Shown here: positions 27,501 through 38,132 of the stretch, piece by piece
How positions within the stretch are numbered: position 1 is the first letter of the stretch
Layout: each line of letters opens with the position of its first letter
Source: Streptococcus sp. 596553
GTDB taxonomy: Bacteria; Bacillota; Bacilli; Lactobacillales; Streptococcaceae
Length of the DNA stretch: 64,000 bases
NCBI RefSeq assembly: GCF_900411395.1
Contig: NZ_OXCQ01000009.1
Coordinates: 1-64,000 of the forward strand
Reading direction: 5' to 3'
The notes under the pieces: generated by a model
The model's input: the letters and a program-made list of their open reading frames with translations, nothing else
What the model was told of the DNA's origin: nothing
Databases searched by the model: none
Program-made: the position numbers and the translations under genes

Positions 27501-28200
27501 TACGAGAGTCCATTGGGTTCTTGTGGATATCTTTTTCAACAGTGTTGCGAACCAATTCGCTGTCACCAAAGATATCAAAGATTTCATCATCACCTGAGAA
27601 ACCAAGGGCACGAACCAAGGTCGTAAATGGAATCTTACGAGTACGGTCGATACGAGTGTAGGCGATGTCTTTTGAGTCGCTTTCAAGCTCCAACCAAGCT
27701 CCACGGTTAGGGATAACCGTTGAACCGTAGCCCACTTTACCGTTTTTATCAACTTTATCATTAAAGTAAACACCTGGTGAGCGAACCAACTGAGATACGA
27801 TAATACGTTCACCACCATTGATAATGAAGGTACCCATTTCTGTCATGATTGGGAAATCACCAAAGAAAACTTCTTGAGTTTTGATTTCGCCTGTTTCTTT
27901 ATTGATCAAGCGGAAGGTTACAAAAATTGGTGCTGAGTAGCTAGCATCGTGTATACGAGCTTCTTCTAGCGTGTATTTTGGTTCCTTGATTTCATATCCA
28001 ACAAATTCCAACTCCATTGTGTCTGTGAAGTTTGAAATTGGCAATACATCTTCAAACACTTCCTTAAGACCATGGTCTAGGAAATCTTTGAATGAGTCAG
28101 TTTGAATTTCAATCAAATTTGGTAAGTCAAGAACTTCTTTGATTCTTGAAAAACTACGACGGGTACGATGTTTCCCGTATTGAACGTCATGTCCTGCCAA
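24589..28200 (-). CDS. rpoB: RNA polymerase beta subunit
   Basis: 1203 residues from a TTG start (MAGHDVQYG) with AAAGGAG 7 bases upstream, as annotated in pneumococcus. The rifampicin-binding cluster ([22 protein letters not shown] split over ~residues 470-491) is wild type at the classical resistance positions. The C-terminus has a streptococcal acidic/Ala-rich tail. It is the first gene of rpoBC, with a ~245-nt leader containing a hairpin attenuator and a strong promoter. Confidence 0.99.
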   Translation of the reverse strand: MAGHDVQYGKHRTRRSFSRIKEVLDLPNLIEIQTDSFKDFLDHGLKEVFEDVLPISNFTDTMELEFVGYEIKEPKYTLEEARIHDASYSAPIFVTFRLINKETGEIKTQEVFFGDFPIMTEMGTFIINGGERIIVSQLVRSPGVYFNDKVDKNGKVGYGSTVIPNRGAWLELESDSKDIAYTRIDRTRKIPFTTLVRALGFSGDDEIFDIFGDSELVRNTVEKDIHKNPMDSRTDEALKEIYERLRPGEPKTAESSRSLLVARFFDPRRYDLAAVGRYKINKKLNVKTRLLNQTIAEPLVDPETGEILVEAGTIMTRSVIESIESHLDGDLNKIVYIPNDAAVVTEPVVLQKFKVVAPTDPDRVVTIIGNANPDDKVRIVTPADILAEMSYFLNLAEGLGRVDDIDHLGNRRIRAVGELLANQVRLGLSRMERNVRERMSVQDNEVLTPQQIINIRPVTAAVKEFFGSSQLSQFMDQHNPLSELSHKRRLSALGPGGLTRDRAGYEVRDVHYTHYGRMCPIETPEGPNIGLINNLSSYGHLNKYGFVQTPYRKVDRETGVVTNEIVWLTADEEDEYTVAQANSRLNEDGTFAEKIVMGRHQGVNQEYPANVVDYMDVSPKQVVAVATACIPFLENDDSNRALMGANMQRQAVPLINPQAPYVGTGMEYQAAHDSGAAVIAQYDGKVTYADADKVEVRREDGSLDVYHIQKFRRSNSGTAYNQRTLVKVGDVVEKGDFIADGPSMENGEMALGQNPIVAYMTWEGYNFEDAVIMSERLVKDDVYTSVHLEEYESETRDTKLGPEEITREIPNVGEDALKDLDEMGIIRIGAEVKEGDILVGKVTPKGEKDLSAEERLLHAIFGDKSREVRDTSLRVPHGADGVVRDVKIFTRANGDELQSGVNMLVRVYIAQKRKIKVGDKMAGRHGNKGVVSRIVPVEDMPYLPDGTPVDIMLNPLGVPSRMNIGQVMELHLGMAARTLGIHIATPVFDGASSEDLWSTVKEAGMDSDAKTILYDGRTGEPFDNRVSVGVMYMIKLHHMVDDKLHARSVGPYSTVTQQPLGGKAQFGGQRFGEMEVWALEAYGASNVLQEILTYKSDDINGRLKAYEAITKGKPIPKPGVPESFRVLVKELQSLGLDMRVLDEDDQEVELRDLDEGMDEDVIHVDDLEKAREKAAQEAKAAFEAEEAEKATKAEATEEAAEQE

Positions 28201-28340
28201 GATGATTCTCCTTTGTAAATAAGTTCCAAGCCTATCAATCAGGCTTTTCTAATCGTCATATGGTTGTAAAACCCCTATCACCGTGTCCTCTTGACGAATT
28301 TTCAGAATCTTTAAGTCTGTGTTACAAATACTCGAAATCC

Positions 28341-28397
28341 TGAAAAAAAGCACAAAAAGAGCAGCTAAATCTGACTTTTTCAGAAGATTTAACTGCT
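28341..28397 (-). terminator. rpoB leader attenuator
   Basis: A 13-bp stem AGCAG(T)TAAATCT/AGATTTA(G)CTGCT (28360-28397) is followed on the minus strand by CTTTTTGTGCTTTTTTTC. It lies ~50 bases after the predicted start and ~140 bases before the rpoB start codon, so it must be read through to express rpoBC. Confidence 0.75.
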
Positions 28398-28452
28398 GTG
28401 AGCCTTGTCTGGACAATATTTCAGACAAAACCTACGACAAATGATTATTTAC

Positions 28453-28481
28453 ATTATACCCTATTTAGCTAGATTTTTCAA
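28453..28481 (-). promoter_or_regulatory. rpoBC promoter
   Basis: The minus strand reads TTGAAA (28476-28481), 17 bases, TATAAT (28453-28458). The predicted start is near 28446. Confidence 0.85.
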
Positions 28482-28573
28482 GGGGATTCAGTAGATTTTT
28501 GGTAATCTTTTTCCCATAGAAAACTTAGCATCACATTCGAATCACACTATAGTACAAAAAACTGAAAAAGCTA

Positions 28574-28602
28574 TTGACTGAAAATCATTTTCAAGGTATA
28601 AT
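28574..28602 (+). promoter_or_regulatory. tRNA-Cys promoter
   Basis: TTGACT, 17 bases, TATAAT, 12 bases before the tRNA. This is near consensus and typical of stable RNA genes. Confidence 0.9.
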
Positions 28603-28614
28603 AAGAAACGTTAA

Positions 28615-28685
28615 GGCGGTATAGCCAAGTGGTAAGGCACGGCTCTGCAAAAGCTTGATCGTCGGTTCAAATCCGTCTACCGCCT
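28615..28685 (+). tRNA. tRNA-Cys (GCA)
   Basis: A 71-nt cloverleaf: acceptor GGCGGTA/TACCGCC, D-arm AGCCAAGTGGTAAGGC, anticodon loop CTGCAAA with GCA, and T-loop GGTTCAAATCC. No CCA is encoded. It is a solitary tRNA gene with its own promoter and terminator, divergent from rpoB. Confidence 0.95.
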
Positions 28686-28721
28686 TCTATAACTTGATTT
28701 ATCAGGTTTCAAATGAACAGA

Positions 28722-28747
28722 AAGCCCAATTTGAAGGGCTTTTTTTA
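28722..28747 (+). terminator. tRNA-Cys terminator
   Basis: AAGCCC/GGGCTT stem with an 8-base loop followed by TTTTTTT, 37 bases after the tRNA. Confidence 0.85.
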
Positions 28748-28892
28748 TTTTTTCTTCTGATAAATACGGATAGTTTTGGGGCAAGTTTGGGGCTGAGTTT
28801 TCCCAGAATACGACTTCCCTATGAATTAACCGAAATAGACTCCAGTCTCTCGTGCTCTTTGCTATAAAGTCATTAAAGAACCTTTGAAACTG

Positions 28893-28924
28893 AAAAAAGC
28901 TTCGTCACGCCTGGTGACAAAAGC
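28893..28924 (-). terminator. Terminator of the CBS-domain protein gene
   Basis: GCTTTTGTCAC/GTGACGAAGC stem followed by TTTTTTC on the minus strand, just after the stop at 28932. Confidence 0.85.
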
Positions 28925-28931
28925 CTCTAGT

Positions 28932-30263
28932 TTACTCTGTTTCTTCTTCTATTTCGACTTCTGTAATTTGGACTTTTACCTTGGTAACACGTCCATTTTT
29001 CACCTTATCATTGGTTAGGATAAGCTGTTTGTTTTGGCTGACTAATTCATAACTGAGTTTTTCAGTCGTTGGAATGGTTCCAATTCCTGTCAAATAATAA
29101 CCAGCGATGGTATCAACGTCATCACTTTCCAGTTCAACATCAAAGTAATTATTGAAATCATTGAGGGTCATAGTTCCTTGAACAATATAGGTATCCTCGC
29201 CAATCTGATGAACATCTATTGCTGCTTTGTCCGTTTCATCATCGATTTCACCAACAATTTCCTCTAAAAGGTCTTCCAAGGTTACCAAACCAGCCATCCC
29301 ACCGTATTCATCCAGCAAGATTGCCATTTGTCTTTGAGTGTTTCGCAATTCTTTTAGCAAGTCATCCACAAAAATAGTTTCAGGTACAAAAAGTGGATCT
29401 TGTAAGATTTTCTTCCAAACAATATTATCAAAACCGTCCACAAAACCAGCCTTAAGGAGACTCTTGGTGTGAATGATTCCAATTACATTGTCCTTATCCC
29501 CATCATAAACCGGGATACGAGAATAATTTTGTTTTAAAATACTTTGGATAATGGCTTGACTATCATCCTGAATATCCACCATAAAGGCATCCGTTCGAGG
29601 AACCATAACCTCTCGTGCCATCAGTTCATCGAGCGAAAAGACACCTTGTAGCATCTCAATCTCATCAGCATCCAATGTTTCTTCACTATTTGTCAGCATA
29701 TAGGCAATTTCATCACGGGTCATCTTTTCATCCGCATCATCGAATGACATAGGAGTCAAATGGCTCAAGAAATTGGTCGAAGCAGCTAAAAGCCAAACAA
29801 AAGGACTGACTAGTTTTCCGATCCCAATGATAACCGGCGCTGTACGAATGGCCAAGGCATCCTTTAGATTAAGAGCGATTCTCTTAGGATATAATTCCCC
29901 AAAAACGATGGAAATATAGGTCAAAAATGCCAAGGATAGAAAAGTTGCCACGGCTTGTGCTGTTTCGCCATTCCCAAGCCAAGAGGCAATCACACGTCCT
30001 AGAGTATCAGCTAAACTCGCCCCTGATAAGATTGTAATCAGGGTGATTCCTACCTGAATGGTTGATAAAAAGTGGTTAGGATTTTCTAGTACCTTCAGCA
30101 GGCGGATGTAGCGTCTGTCTCCTTCTTCCGCCTTTTGTTCAACTCGGGCACGATTAAGAGAAACCATGGCCATTTCTGTGGCTGAGAAAAAGGCATTTAA
30201 TACCGTCAAGATAAACAATAAAACAAATTGTAGCAACAAATTCTGACTACTTGGGTCTTCCAT
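28932..30263 (-). CDS. CorC/HlyC (TlyC)-family DUF21-CBS membrane protein
   Basis: 443 residues. An N-terminal DUF21 (CNNM) membrane domain has about four segments (residues ~5-180, including NAFFSATEMAMVSLNRARVEQ). Paired CBS domains follow (~residues 210-335, REVMVPRTDAFMVDI; RQMAILLDEYGGMAGLVTLEDLLEEIVGEI), then a CorC_HlyC domain (~350-430). These proteins are linked to Mg2+ efflux or tolerance; the 'hemolysin' label is historical. It is a single-gene unit with its own terminator. Confidence 0.93.
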   Translation of the reverse strand: MEDPSSQNLLLQFVLLFILTVLNAFFSATEMAMVSLNRARVEQKAEEGDRRYIRLLKVLENPNHFLSTIQVGITLITILSGASLADTLGRVIASWLGNGETAQAVATFLSLAFLTYISIVFGELYPKRIALNLKDALAIRTAPVIIGIGKLVSPFVWLLAASTNFLSHLTPMSFDDADEKMTRDEIAYMLTNSEETLDADEIEMLQGVFSLDELMAREVMVPRTDAFMVDIQDDSQAIIQSILKQNYSRIPVYDGDKDNVIGIIHTKSLLKAGFVDGFDNIVWKKILQDPLFVPETIFVDDLLKELRNTQRQMAILLDEYGGMAGLVTLEDLLEEIVGEIDDETDKAAIDVHQIGEDTYIVQGTMTLNDFNNYFDVELESDDVDTIAGYYLTGIGTIPTTEKLSYELVSQNKQLILTNDKVKNGRVTKVKVQITEVEIEEETE

Positions 30264-30369
30264 AGTTCTTCTCCTAAAATAGTATCTTATCCTTTATTAT
30301 ATCACAAAATCTAGTCCAGTACATATTATTTTTTATCAGTGTCTATTCTAGTTCTACTTAAATTGTCCA

Positions 30370-30406
30370 GAAAAGAACTCCTATATCCACAAGTGACATA
30401 GGAGTT
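30370..30406 (-). terminator. Terminator of murA-epuA-endA operon
   Basis: AACTCCTAT/ATAGGAGTT 9-bp stem followed by CTTTTC on the minus strand, 11 bases after the endA stop. Confidence 0.8.
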
Positions 30407-30417
30407 TATTTCATATT

Positions 30418-31461
<1,044 letters not shown>

Positions 31462-31475
<14 letters not shown>

Positions 31476-32745
31476 CACTTGCCTCAATCCGCTGAATCTT
31501 AGCACCTAACTGCGCCAATTTCTCATGGAAACGGTAGTAGCCTCTATCCAAGTGAACCAATTTACCAACTACAGTTTCTCCCTGTGCTACCAAACCTGTC
31601 AAAATCAAGGCTGCACTGGCACGAAGGTCAGTAGAAAGAACTTCCGCTCCCTGCAAAGGTTGCCCACCAACAATACGAGCTGTATCACGGATAATCTCCG
31701 AGTGTAAGCCCATACGACGCATTTCTTCTAGGTGTTGGAAACGATTTTCGAAAACTGTCTCCACCATGGTTGATTCGCCTTTTGCAACTGTCATCAAGGC
31801 TGTAAATTGAGCCTGCATATCTGTTGGAAATCCTGGGTGGGGCAAGGTTTTCACATGGACAGCTTTTAGATTTTCTAGTTGAGAGCGAACGCGAATTCCT
31901 TCCGTCTCCTCCGTCACTTCCACTCCCATTTCAAGCAATTTGGCAATCAAGGGACGGTTGTGCTCCCAAACAGCGTCTTTAATCAAGACATCACCACCAG
32001 TCATGGCAGCAGCTACCATAAAGGTTCCTGCTTCGATACGGTCTTGGACTACATTGTGAGTCGTACCATGAAGTTTCTCAACACCAGTAATGGTAATGGT
32101 CTCTGTACCAGCACCCTTAACCTTGGCTCCCATTTCATTGAGGAGAATGGCTAGGTCCACAATCTCAGGCTCACGCGCAGCATTTTCAATCACTGTCACC
32201 CCATCAGCTAGAGTTGCAGCCATCATCAAGTTCTGCGTAGCACCAACACTTGGAAAGTCCATATAGATATGGGCACCGTGTAAGCGATCAGCCTTGGCTT
32301 CGATGTAACCAGCTGTCTGGCTAATCTTAGCCCCCATAGCTTCCAGACCTTTCAAATGAAGATCAATAGGACGGCTACCAATCGTACAACCACCTGGCAT
32401 GGATACCTTAGCATGACCTACACGGGCAAGAATTGGTCCCAAGACAACGATGGAGGCGCGCATCTTGCTGACATACTTATAAGGGGCTTCCTCAGTGATG
32501 TCGCCAGTAGCATCCACCTCGACAAGATGAGCCTCCTCATCAAAGTCAACCTTGGCATTCAAACCACCAACCACCTGATTCATAATAAAGACATCCGACA
32601 AGATCGGTACATTCTGTAAGACTGTCTTTCCTTCACTTGCTAGAATAGTCGCTGCCAACAAGGGCAAGACTGCATTCTTTGCTCCGTCGATAGTAACACT
32701 TCCTACCAGACGATTATCGCCACCTTGAACCACAATTTTGTCCAT
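31462..32745 (-). CDS. murA: UDP-N-acetylglucosamine 1-carboxyvinyltransferase MurA
   Basis: 427 residues. It catalyses the first committed step of peptidoglycan synthesis, transfer of enolpyruvate from PEP to UDP-GlcNAc. The fosfomycin-binding Cys is present in [18 protein letters not shown] (~residue 117). The N-terminus [25 protein letters not shown] is typical. It is one of the two MurA paralogues normal in low-GC Gram-positives. It leads the murA-epuA-endA operon. Confidence 0.97.
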
Positions 32746-32768
32746 ACTCGTTTCCTTTACTCTTGATT

Positions 32769-32999
32769 TTATAATAGTCCTCTAAGCGCTTCTTGCCACA
32801 ACTGATACAGGCTAATAAAGAAAGAACTCAGGATGTAGCCCATGACAATGCTGAAAAAACCTACTAATAAACGAACTTTTCTTGTATTCTCAGCTGTCAC
32901 TTTTAAAACCTTTTCCCATCTAACAAGATCCTTTAAAAGGTAAAAACTCACATAAATAAAGAGCATATGACTGCTTAGAGTGAATAATAATTGAACCAT
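32769..32999 (-). CDS. DUF1146-family membrane protein
   Basis: 76 residues from the ATG at 32999 ([14 protein letters not shown]). Two membrane segments (~5-22 and ~47-70) flank a basic loop ([18 protein letters not shown]). This is the YwzB/DUF1146 family, often beside murA in Firmicutes; function unknown. The frame is open upstream, but TATAAT sits six bases before this ATG, so the longer form cannot be made from this promoter and a leaderless mRNA is likely. Confidence 0.8.
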   Translation of the reverse strand: MVQLLFTLSSHMLFIYVSFYLLKDLVRWEKVLKVTAENTRKVRLLVGFFSIVMGYILSSFFISLYQLWQEALRGLL

Positions 33000-33005
33000 T
33001 TGACT

Positions 33006-33011
33006 ATTATA
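33006..33011 (-). promoter_or_regulatory. -10 box 6 bases before the DUF1146 ATG
   Basis: The minus strand reads TGGTATAAT, six bases, ATG. The extended -10 and its spacing match those before tsaE, dinF and the SpoU gene. Confidence 0.55.
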
Positions 33012-33056
33012 CCATCTTCTCTGTTTGTGCGCTAGTTTGGAAATCCCCCTCAAAAT

Positions 33057-34094
33057 CTAGGGATTGTTTTTCAAGTAATCAATTGCATCTTGTAGGGTTT
33101 TAACAGGCACGATTTTCATATCTGTCTTGATTGTTTTAGCCGCTTCTAGGGCTGTTTGGTAATTGTTTTTGGCATCTGGATGCGCTTTTTGTTCTTCTTC
33201 GCCAACAGGGTTATCAGGAGCAAAGAAAATCGCGGCACCTTCTCTAGCCGAAGCTACAACTTTCTTATCAATACCTCCAATGTCCCCCACATTCCCATCG
33301 CGGTCAATGGTTCCTGTACCGGCAACGATACGACCATTACGAAGGCCAGGGTCAGCTATTTGAGTATAGATGGCCAGACTAAACATGAGACCTGCACTTG
33401 GACCACCGATACCAGCTGTTGAAAAGCGAATTGGGACATCACTGGTCACTTCTGTACGGTCAATCAAACCGATTCCAATCCCATTTTTGCCATTTTCTAG
33501 AGTAATGATTTTTCCTTCTGCAGACTTGGTTTGCCCATCCTCTTCATAGGTGACCTTGACGGAGTCCCCTAGTTTTTGAGAATTGACGTAATCAATCAAA
33601 TCTTTGGAACTATCAAAGGTCTGATCATTGACTGCTGTAACTGTATCAGAGATGTTGAGAATCCCTTTAAAGGTCGAATTATCCGTTACAGTCAAGACAT
33701 AAACCCCAAGGTATTTGAGTTCGATATCCTTACCAGCTGTTTTTAGACCTTGATACTTGGCCATATTTTGTGATGTTTGCATGTAGAATTGATTGATTCG
33801 CATAAATTCAACATCGGAAGTTCCACCTGTGGTCTCCTGAGCACTACGAATATCTGTAAAAGGCGTCAACCAAGCATAAACCATATGGGCTAAAGTGGCA
33901 TGCTGGACACCAACCGTAACGAATTGATAGGCCCCAGCCGCCTGATCTTCTGTGTCATTTACTTTAAGGACTTGGCGAATATCTTCCGAACCACCTGGAA
34001 CCTCTATATAGTAGGGCAAGGGCACTACAAATGCCAAGAAAGTCACAATCAAGGCCGCAATGACATATAAGGGCCATCTAATCTTTTTTTTCAT
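33057..34094 (-). CDS. SepM-like PDZ/Lon-type membrane protease
   Basis: 345 residues. One N-terminal membrane segment (~8-28), a PDZ domain (~residues 125-215, [20 protein letters not shown]) and a C-terminal Lon-type (S16) protease domain with catalytic Ser in [14 protein letters not shown] (~235) and Lys in [14 protein letters not shown] (~280). In S. mutans the homologue SepM trims the competence peptide CSP at the cell surface; processing of a secreted peptide here is inference. It overlaps coaD by 4 bases. Confidence 0.92.
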   Translation of the reverse strand: MKKKIRWPLYVIAALIVTFLAFVVPLPYYIEVPGGSEDIRQVLKVNDTEDQAAGAYQFVTVGVQHATLAHMVYAWLTPFTDIRSAQETTGGTSDVEFMRINQFYMQTSQNMAKYQGLKTAGKDIELKYLGVYVLTVTDNSTFKGILNISDTVTAVNDQTFDSSKDLIDYVNSQKLGDSVKVTYEEDGQTKSAEGKIITLENGKNGIGIGLIDRTEVTSDVPIRFSTAGIGGPSAGLMFSLAIYTQIADPGLRNGRIVAGTGTIDRDGNVGDIGGIDKKVVASAREGAAIFFAPDNPVGEEEQKAHPDAKNNYQTALEAAKTIKTDMKIVPVKTLQDAIDYLKNNP

Positions 34095-34567
34095 TTCTTA
34101 ATTTCCTCCAAAATACTCTCAGGAACATAGCAGGCAACATCCTGACCAAACTTCAAAAGCTCTCGAACGCCCGATGAACTGATATAGAGATGTTCAGGTC
34201 GGCTATGTAAATAAATGGTCTCTATATCAGGAGACAGCTGATGGTTGTAGTAATCAAAACTGGCTTCGTATTGCAAATCCGCTGCATTCCTCAAACCCCG
34301 CACTAGGCAAGTAGCTCCCAGTCTTTTTGCGATATCAACCACCAATTCATCATGAGAAGACACAACTTCAACATTTTCCAAATGTTTCAAAGCCGTTTCT
34401 AGCCCTCGTTTACGATTTTCGATAGGGAGAAATCCTTGTTTGTGAGGATTAAAAAAAATACCGACATAGAGCTTATCAAAGAGTTTGCTAGCCCGTTCAA
34501 TGATATCCAGATGCCCATTTGTCATCGGATCAAATGAGCCTGTGAATAAGCCAATCTTATCTGACAT
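34091..34567 (-). CDS. coaD: Phosphopantetheine adenylyltransferase
   Basis: 158 residues. The nucleotidyltransferase motif [15 protein letters not shown] (T/HxGH) is at the N-terminus and the ISSSGVREL motif is near residue 130. It catalyses the penultimate step of coenzyme A synthesis. It overlaps rsmD by 11 bases and the SepM-like gene by 4, forming the rsmD-coaD-sepM operon common in Firmicutes. Confidence 0.97.
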   Translation of the reverse strand: MSDKIGLFTGSFDPMTNGHLDIIERASKLFDKLYVGIFFNPHKQGFLPIENRKRGLETALKHLENVEVVSSHDELVVDIAKRLGATCLVRGLRNAADLQYEASFDYYNHQLSPDIETIYLHSRPEHLYISSSGVRELLKFGQDVACYVPESILEEIKK

Positions 34568-35096
34568 AGACTGTCACCTTACTAATTCCATAAATCTTTT
34601 CCTTCCAGATACCAAGACAGGCAATTTCTTCTGGAAGTTCAACGGCCTTATCCGTCTCACACACGACCATGACATCTTCAGAAAAAAGCTCCCTCTCAGC
34701 CATTTTTTCAATATCTGCTACGATTTGTTCCTTGGCATAAGGAGGGTCTAAGAAAATGAGGTCGAATTCGCCAGATACCTGTTCCAGTGCCCTTTCTGCA
34801 TCCATCTTGAGGAGTTGAAATTTCCCAACTTCCTTGCTCATCTGAATATTTTCAGCCACGATAGCCTGTGCCTTACGGTCTCGCTCCACCAAAACAGCGC
34901 TGGACATGCCACGCGATACTGCCTCGATAGATAAACCACCACTACCTGCATACAGGTCCAAGACTCGTCCCCCTTCAAAGTAGGGACCAATCATGTTAAA
35001 AATGGCTCCCCTAACCTTATCCGAAGTAGGTCTTGTCGTCTTTCCTTCTAGTGTCTTGAGGGGACGTCCCCCATAGATTCCTGATACGATTTTCAT
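34557..35096 (-). CDS. rsmD: 16S rRNA (guanine966-N2)-methyltransferase RsmD
   Basis: 179 residues. The SAM-binding motif is [19 protein letters not shown] (~residue 43) and the catalytic DPPY is in [12 protein letters not shown] (~residue 117), as expected for N2-guanine methylation of small-subunit rRNA. It leads the rsmD-coaD-sepM operon. No ribosome site is seen; TATAAT ends 7 bases upstream of the ATG, so the transcript is likely leaderless. Confidence 0.95.
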   Translation of the reverse strand: MKIVSGIYGGRPLKTLEGKTTRPTSDKVRGAIFNMIGPYFEGGRVLDLYAGSGGLSIEAVSRGMSSAVLVERDRKAQAIVAENIQMSKEVGKFQLLKMDAERALEQVSGEFDLIFLDPPYAKEQIVADIEKMAERELFSEDVMVVCETDKAVELPEEIACLGIWKEKIYGISKVTVYVR

Positions 35097-35103
35097 ACCG
35101 TTT

Positions 35104-35109
35104 ATTATA
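35104..35109 (-). promoter_or_regulatory. -10 box 7 bases before rsmD ATG
   Basis: The minus strand reads TGGTATAAT, seven bases, ATG; extended -10. Confidence 0.5.
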
Positions 35110-35129
35110 CCAAATTATGGGCGAAAAGA

Positions 35130-35155
35130 GAAAGAAAACCGAACCTTGCGGTTCG
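35130..35155 (-). terminator. asnA terminator
   Basis: CGAACC-GCAA-GGTTCG hairpin with a GNRA loop, followed by GTTTTC on the minus strand, directly after the asnA stop. Confidence 0.75.
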
Positions 35156-35160
35156 ATTCT

Positions 35161-36153
35161 CTATAAAATATTTTCGTAAGTATCGCGAACTTCTTGAGGC
35201 CAAACACTTGTTTGCACTTCTCCGATGTGTTTCTTGCGAAGTAGAAACATAGCCATCCGAGATTGTCCAATTCCTCCACCGATTGTCAATGGGAATAGGC
35301 CATTCAACAGAGCCTTGTGCCATTCCAATTCCAAGCGGTCTTCATCACCTGTGATGGCAACCTGACGGCGAAGCGTTTCTTCATCGACACGGATTCCCAT
35401 AGAAGACAATTCAAAGGCTCCACCTAGAGACTCATTCCAAACAAGAATATCACCATTTAGACCCTTGTAGCCATTTTCAGATTCGCTTGTCCAGTCATCA
35501 TAGTCTGGTGCACGTCCATCGTGCGGTTTACCATCTGGCAACTCGCCACCGATACCAATCAAAAAGACGGCTCCAAATTCTTTACAGATAGCATTTTCAC
35601 GCTCTTTTGGTGTCAAGTCTGGGTAGCGTTCTACCAACTCTTCTGTGTGGATAAAGGTGATTTGTTTTGGCAAGATAGATTCGATGTCATAGCGGGCTTC
35701 AACAGCTAGCTCTGTCAGGCGAATAGCCTTGTAAATCTTCTCAACTGTTTCTTTTAGATAAGCGATGTTACGCTTACCATTTGGGATAACCTTCTCCCAG
35801 TCCCACTGGTCAACATAAACAGAGTGGGTCGCATCAAGCGAATCTTCGTCTGGACGAAGGGCCTTCATGTGGACGAAAAGACCTTCACCTTCACCGAAAC
35901 CAAAACGAGCCAAGGTATGGCGTTTCCATTTAGCAAGGGAGTGCACCACTTCATAAGTAGCATCAGGGATTTGGAGAACCTTGACCGATACGGCGTTCTC
36001 CACACCTGATAAGTTATCCTGCATCCCATCGCCGACCCTGCTCAAGATAGGACCTTGAACTTCGACAACTTCTAACTTATCTTTCAAATACTGGGTAAAA
36101 GTGTTTTTGACAAAGGAAATTTCTTCTTGTTGGTGGATAAAACTTTTCTTCAT
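35161..36153 (-). CDS. asnA: Aspartate-ammonia ligase (asparagine synthetase A)
   Basis: 330 residues. A class-II aminoacyl-tRNA-synthetase-like fold is indicated by [21 protein letters not shown] (~35), [25 protein letters not shown] (~residue 100) and the C-terminal [16 protein letters not shown] motif 3. It makes asparagine from aspartate, ammonia and ATP. GAGGAG precedes the ATG. A single-gene unit; no T-box leader was seen. Confidence 0.96.
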   Translation of the reverse strand: MKKSFIHQQEEISFVKNTFTQYLKDKLEVVEVQGPILSRVGDGMQDNLSGVENAVSVKVLQIPDATYEVVHSLAKWKRHTLARFGFGEGEGLFVHMKALRPDEDSLDATHSVYVDQWDWEKVIPNGKRNIAYLKETVEKIYKAIRLTELAVEARYDIESILPKQITFIHTEELVERYPDLTPKERENAICKEFGAVFLIGIGGELPDGKPHDGRAPDYDDWTSESENGYKGLNGDILVWNESLGGAFELSSMGIRVDEETLRRQVAITGDEDRLELEWHKALLNGLFPLTIGGGIGQSRMAMFLLRKKHIGEVQTSVWPQEVRDTYENIL

Positions 36154-36221
36154 AAACTACTCCTCAAAAATTAGTTAAAAGCATTATACACCTATTTCCA
36201 AGAAAAGAAAAGAGAAAATTT

Positions 36222-36252
36222 AAAAAAATCAGTGTCACTCAAAACACTGATT
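36222..36252 (-). terminator. Terminator of BI-1 family gene
   Basis: AATCAGTG/CACTGATT 8-bp stem followed by TTTTTTTAAA on the minus strand. Confidence 0.85.
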
Positions 36253-36263
36253 TCATAGACCTT

Positions 36264-36947
36264 TTAGTCATTGCGACCGAAGATACGTAGAATACTTAGG
36301 AAAAGATTGATAAAATCAAGATAGATGCTGAGAGCCATTGACACAACCCAACCTGTCGCTACACGACCTTGTGATTGTTCATAGGCAAGGCGAATTTTTT
36401 GGTTATCCCAAGCAATCAACCCAGAGAAGACCAAGACCATGGCTACGCTGATCATATAATCAAAGAAACCGCTAGCCAAGAAAATATTGACTACCATAGC
36501 AATCAGTAAACCAATGAGAGCTGCCATCATTGCTCGACCAAGGCCACTCAAGTCTTTCTTGGTGAAGATACCAACTGCCGCCATGACAAAGAAGAGAAGG
36601 GCGCTCGATACAAAGGCAGATAAAACTGTACCCGGAGTATAGAAAGCCACCACAAAACTAAGGGTAAAGCCGTTTAATACTGAGTAAAGTAAAAATACTG
36701 GAAGAGCCGCTGGACTATTCTTTGAAGCCATACTGCTGGCAACGAAAACCAAGGCCAACTCCGCAAAAGTAGCAACGGTCAACCAGAGACGCCCCTGCAT
36801 CAAAAAGTAAAGCAACTGAGACTGAAAGACCGTCAACATAAGGCCCGATACCAAAGCAGATAGTCCGATTCCCAGACCAACAAAGGCATAAACCTTAGCG
36901 TAAAATTGATTGAGACCTGCACGGTCACTTATAATAGTGTGATTCAT
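36264..36947 (-). CDS. Bax inhibitor-1 family membrane protein
   Basis: 227 residues from the ATG at 36947, with AGGAG 6 bases upstream; the frame continues 5' without a ribosome site. It has seven membrane segments and the family's C-terminal SIYLDFINLFLSILRIFGRND motif (split here by function: Asp residues of the proposed calcium/proton sensor). It resembles YetJ/YbhL proteins, pH-sensitive calcium leak channels in Bacillus. The physiological role in streptococci is unknown. It ends in a strong terminator. Confidence 0.92.
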   Translation of the reverse strand: MNHTIISDRAGLNQFYAKVYAFVGLGIGLSALVSGLMLTVFQSQLLYFLMQGRLWLTVATFAELALVFVASSMASKNSPAALPVFLLYSVLNGFTLSFVVAFYTPGTVLSAFVSSALLFFVMAAVGIFTKKDLSGLGRAMMAALIGLLIAMVVNIFLASGFFDYMISVAMVLVFSGLIAWDNQKIRLAYEQSQGRVATGWVVSMALSIYLDFINLFLSILRIFGRND

Positions 36948-37002
36948 CCTTTTCTCCTTTTCTATGAACATCTTTCCTTGATTATAACAAAAAAAGTTAA
37001 AA

Positions 37003-37743
37003 TTAGCTTAAATGGAAGATTAAAATACCGGCTGCAACCGCAACATTCAAACTCTCAGCCTGCCCCTTCATACTAATATGGACCAACTGGTCTGCACTTT
37101 CAGCCATGAGGGGACTAATTCCTTGTCCCTCATTTCCCATGACTAGTACAAAATTTTCTTTAGGAGGCAGTTCTCTGTAATCAACAGAATCTTTAGATAG
37201 GGTTGTTGCCAGCACTGGGATAGCTGCTTCCTTAGCTTCCTCGAGAAGCGCTTGACTAGACATCCGGTAAATAGGCAGATGAAAATGACTGCCTTGCATC
37301 GAACGTAAGGTCTTGAGACTGTAGATATCTGCCGATTTATCTGAAACAATCACTCCAGTAAAACCTGCTGCATCCGCAGTCCGAATGATCGTTCCCACAT
37401 TCCCAGGATCTTGCACATCTTCCAAAAACAAGAACTTGCCCTGACTCAAGTCAGCTTGCCCTACTTCTTCTTTTTGAACCACCGCAACAATGCCCTGTGG
37501 AGTCTGAGAATCCGCCAAATCTAGCAAAATATCCTCTGAAACCCAGACAGTTTGCGGAAAAGCAGCTAACTGATTTCGGTAATTTTCTAGGGCAAAGATT
37601 TTCTCAATCGTAACTCCAGCTTGGACAGCTTCTTCAAACAAGTGCCAGCCTTCAATCAAATAGGCAGACTTGCGGTATTTTTTTTGGTGTAATTTCTTGG
37701 CATTTTTTACCACAGAATTGGCTTTTGAGGTTATAATAGTCAT
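37003..37743 (-). CDS. SpoU/TrmH-family RNA 2'-O-methyltransferase
   Basis: 246 residues from the ATG at 37743. An N-terminal RNA-binding substrate domain (residues ~1-90) is followed by a SPOUT knot with motifs DPGNVGTIIRTADAAGF, NFVLVMGNEGQGIS and ESLNVAVAAGILIF. It probably methylates a ribose in rRNA or tRNA; the exact target cannot be told. It is divergent from acyP. TATAAT lies 6 bases before the ATG, suggesting a leaderless mRNA. Confidence 0.92.
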   Translation of the reverse strand: MTIITSKANSVVKNAKKLHQKKYRKSAYLIEGWHLFEEAVQAGVTIEKIFALENYRNQLAAFPQTVWVSEDILLDLADSQTPQGIVAVVQKEEVGQADLSQGKFLFLEDVQDPGNVGTIIRTADAAGFTGVIVSDKSADIYSLKTLRSMQGSHFHLPIYRMSSQALLEEAKEAAIPVLATTLSKDSVDYRELPPKENFVLVMGNEGQGISPLMAESADQLVHISMKGQAESLNVAVAAGILIFHLS

Positions 37744-37749
37744 AGAAAT

Positions 37750-37755
37750 ATTATA
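37750..37755 (-). promoter_or_regulatory. -10 box 6 bases before the SpoU gene ATG
   Basis: The minus strand reads TGTTATAAT, six bases, ATG. The reverse complement, ATTATA, faces acyP in the shared 33-base divergent region. A second TATAAT on the plus strand (37731-37736) may serve acyP. Confidence 0.5.
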
Positions 37756-37776
37756 ACACAATCAAAGGGGTTTGGT

Positions 37777-38055
37777 ATGCAAAAGGTTAGAATGATTGCC
37801 CAAGGTAGGGTGCAAGGAGTCGGCTTTCGTTGGGGTGTTTACAGCTTGGCACTTGAAATTGGTGGCATCACAGGTCGGGTATGGAATAACGACGACGGAA
37901 CAGTAGAAATATTAGCCCAAGCAGACTCATCTGCTACCATGGCAAAATTTATCCAAGAAATCCGAAAAGGACCAACACCTTTTTCAAAAGTCAGCTACTT
38001 AGATGTCAAACTGAGCAACTTTCCTCCCTACTCTGATTTTAAAATCGCAAATTAG
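37777..38055 (+). CDS. Acylphosphatase
   Basis: 92 residues with the signature AQGRVQGVGFRWGVYSLAL near residue 10 (catalytic Arg) and GRVWNNDDGTVEI (catalytic Asn). It hydrolyses acyl-phosphates such as carbamoyl-phosphate and 1,3-bisphosphoglycerate. AAGGGG precedes the ATG. It is followed 77 bases later by yidC on the same strand, a conserved pairing in streptococci, so co-transcription is likely. Confidence 0.95.
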   Translation: MQKVRMIAQGRVQGVGFRWGVYSLALEIGGITGRVWNNDDGTVEILAQADSSATMAKFIQEIRKGPTPFSKVSYLDVKLSNFPPYSDFKIAN

Positions 38056-38132
38056 GTCTCCAGAACTATTGTATATTTTGTAAAAAAACAGTAGAATAGA
38101 AAGGTATAATTTTTAAAGAAGGAATAAAAACA

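Noticed and set aside
21514..27818. Long frames on either strand inside rpoC and rpoB
   Set aside because: Shadow frames in highly conserved genes; no ribosome sites and improbable compositions.
24589..28200. Possible rifampicin-resistance substitutions in rpoB
   Set aside because: The resistance-determining cluster reads as wild type at the classical Asp, His and Ser positions.
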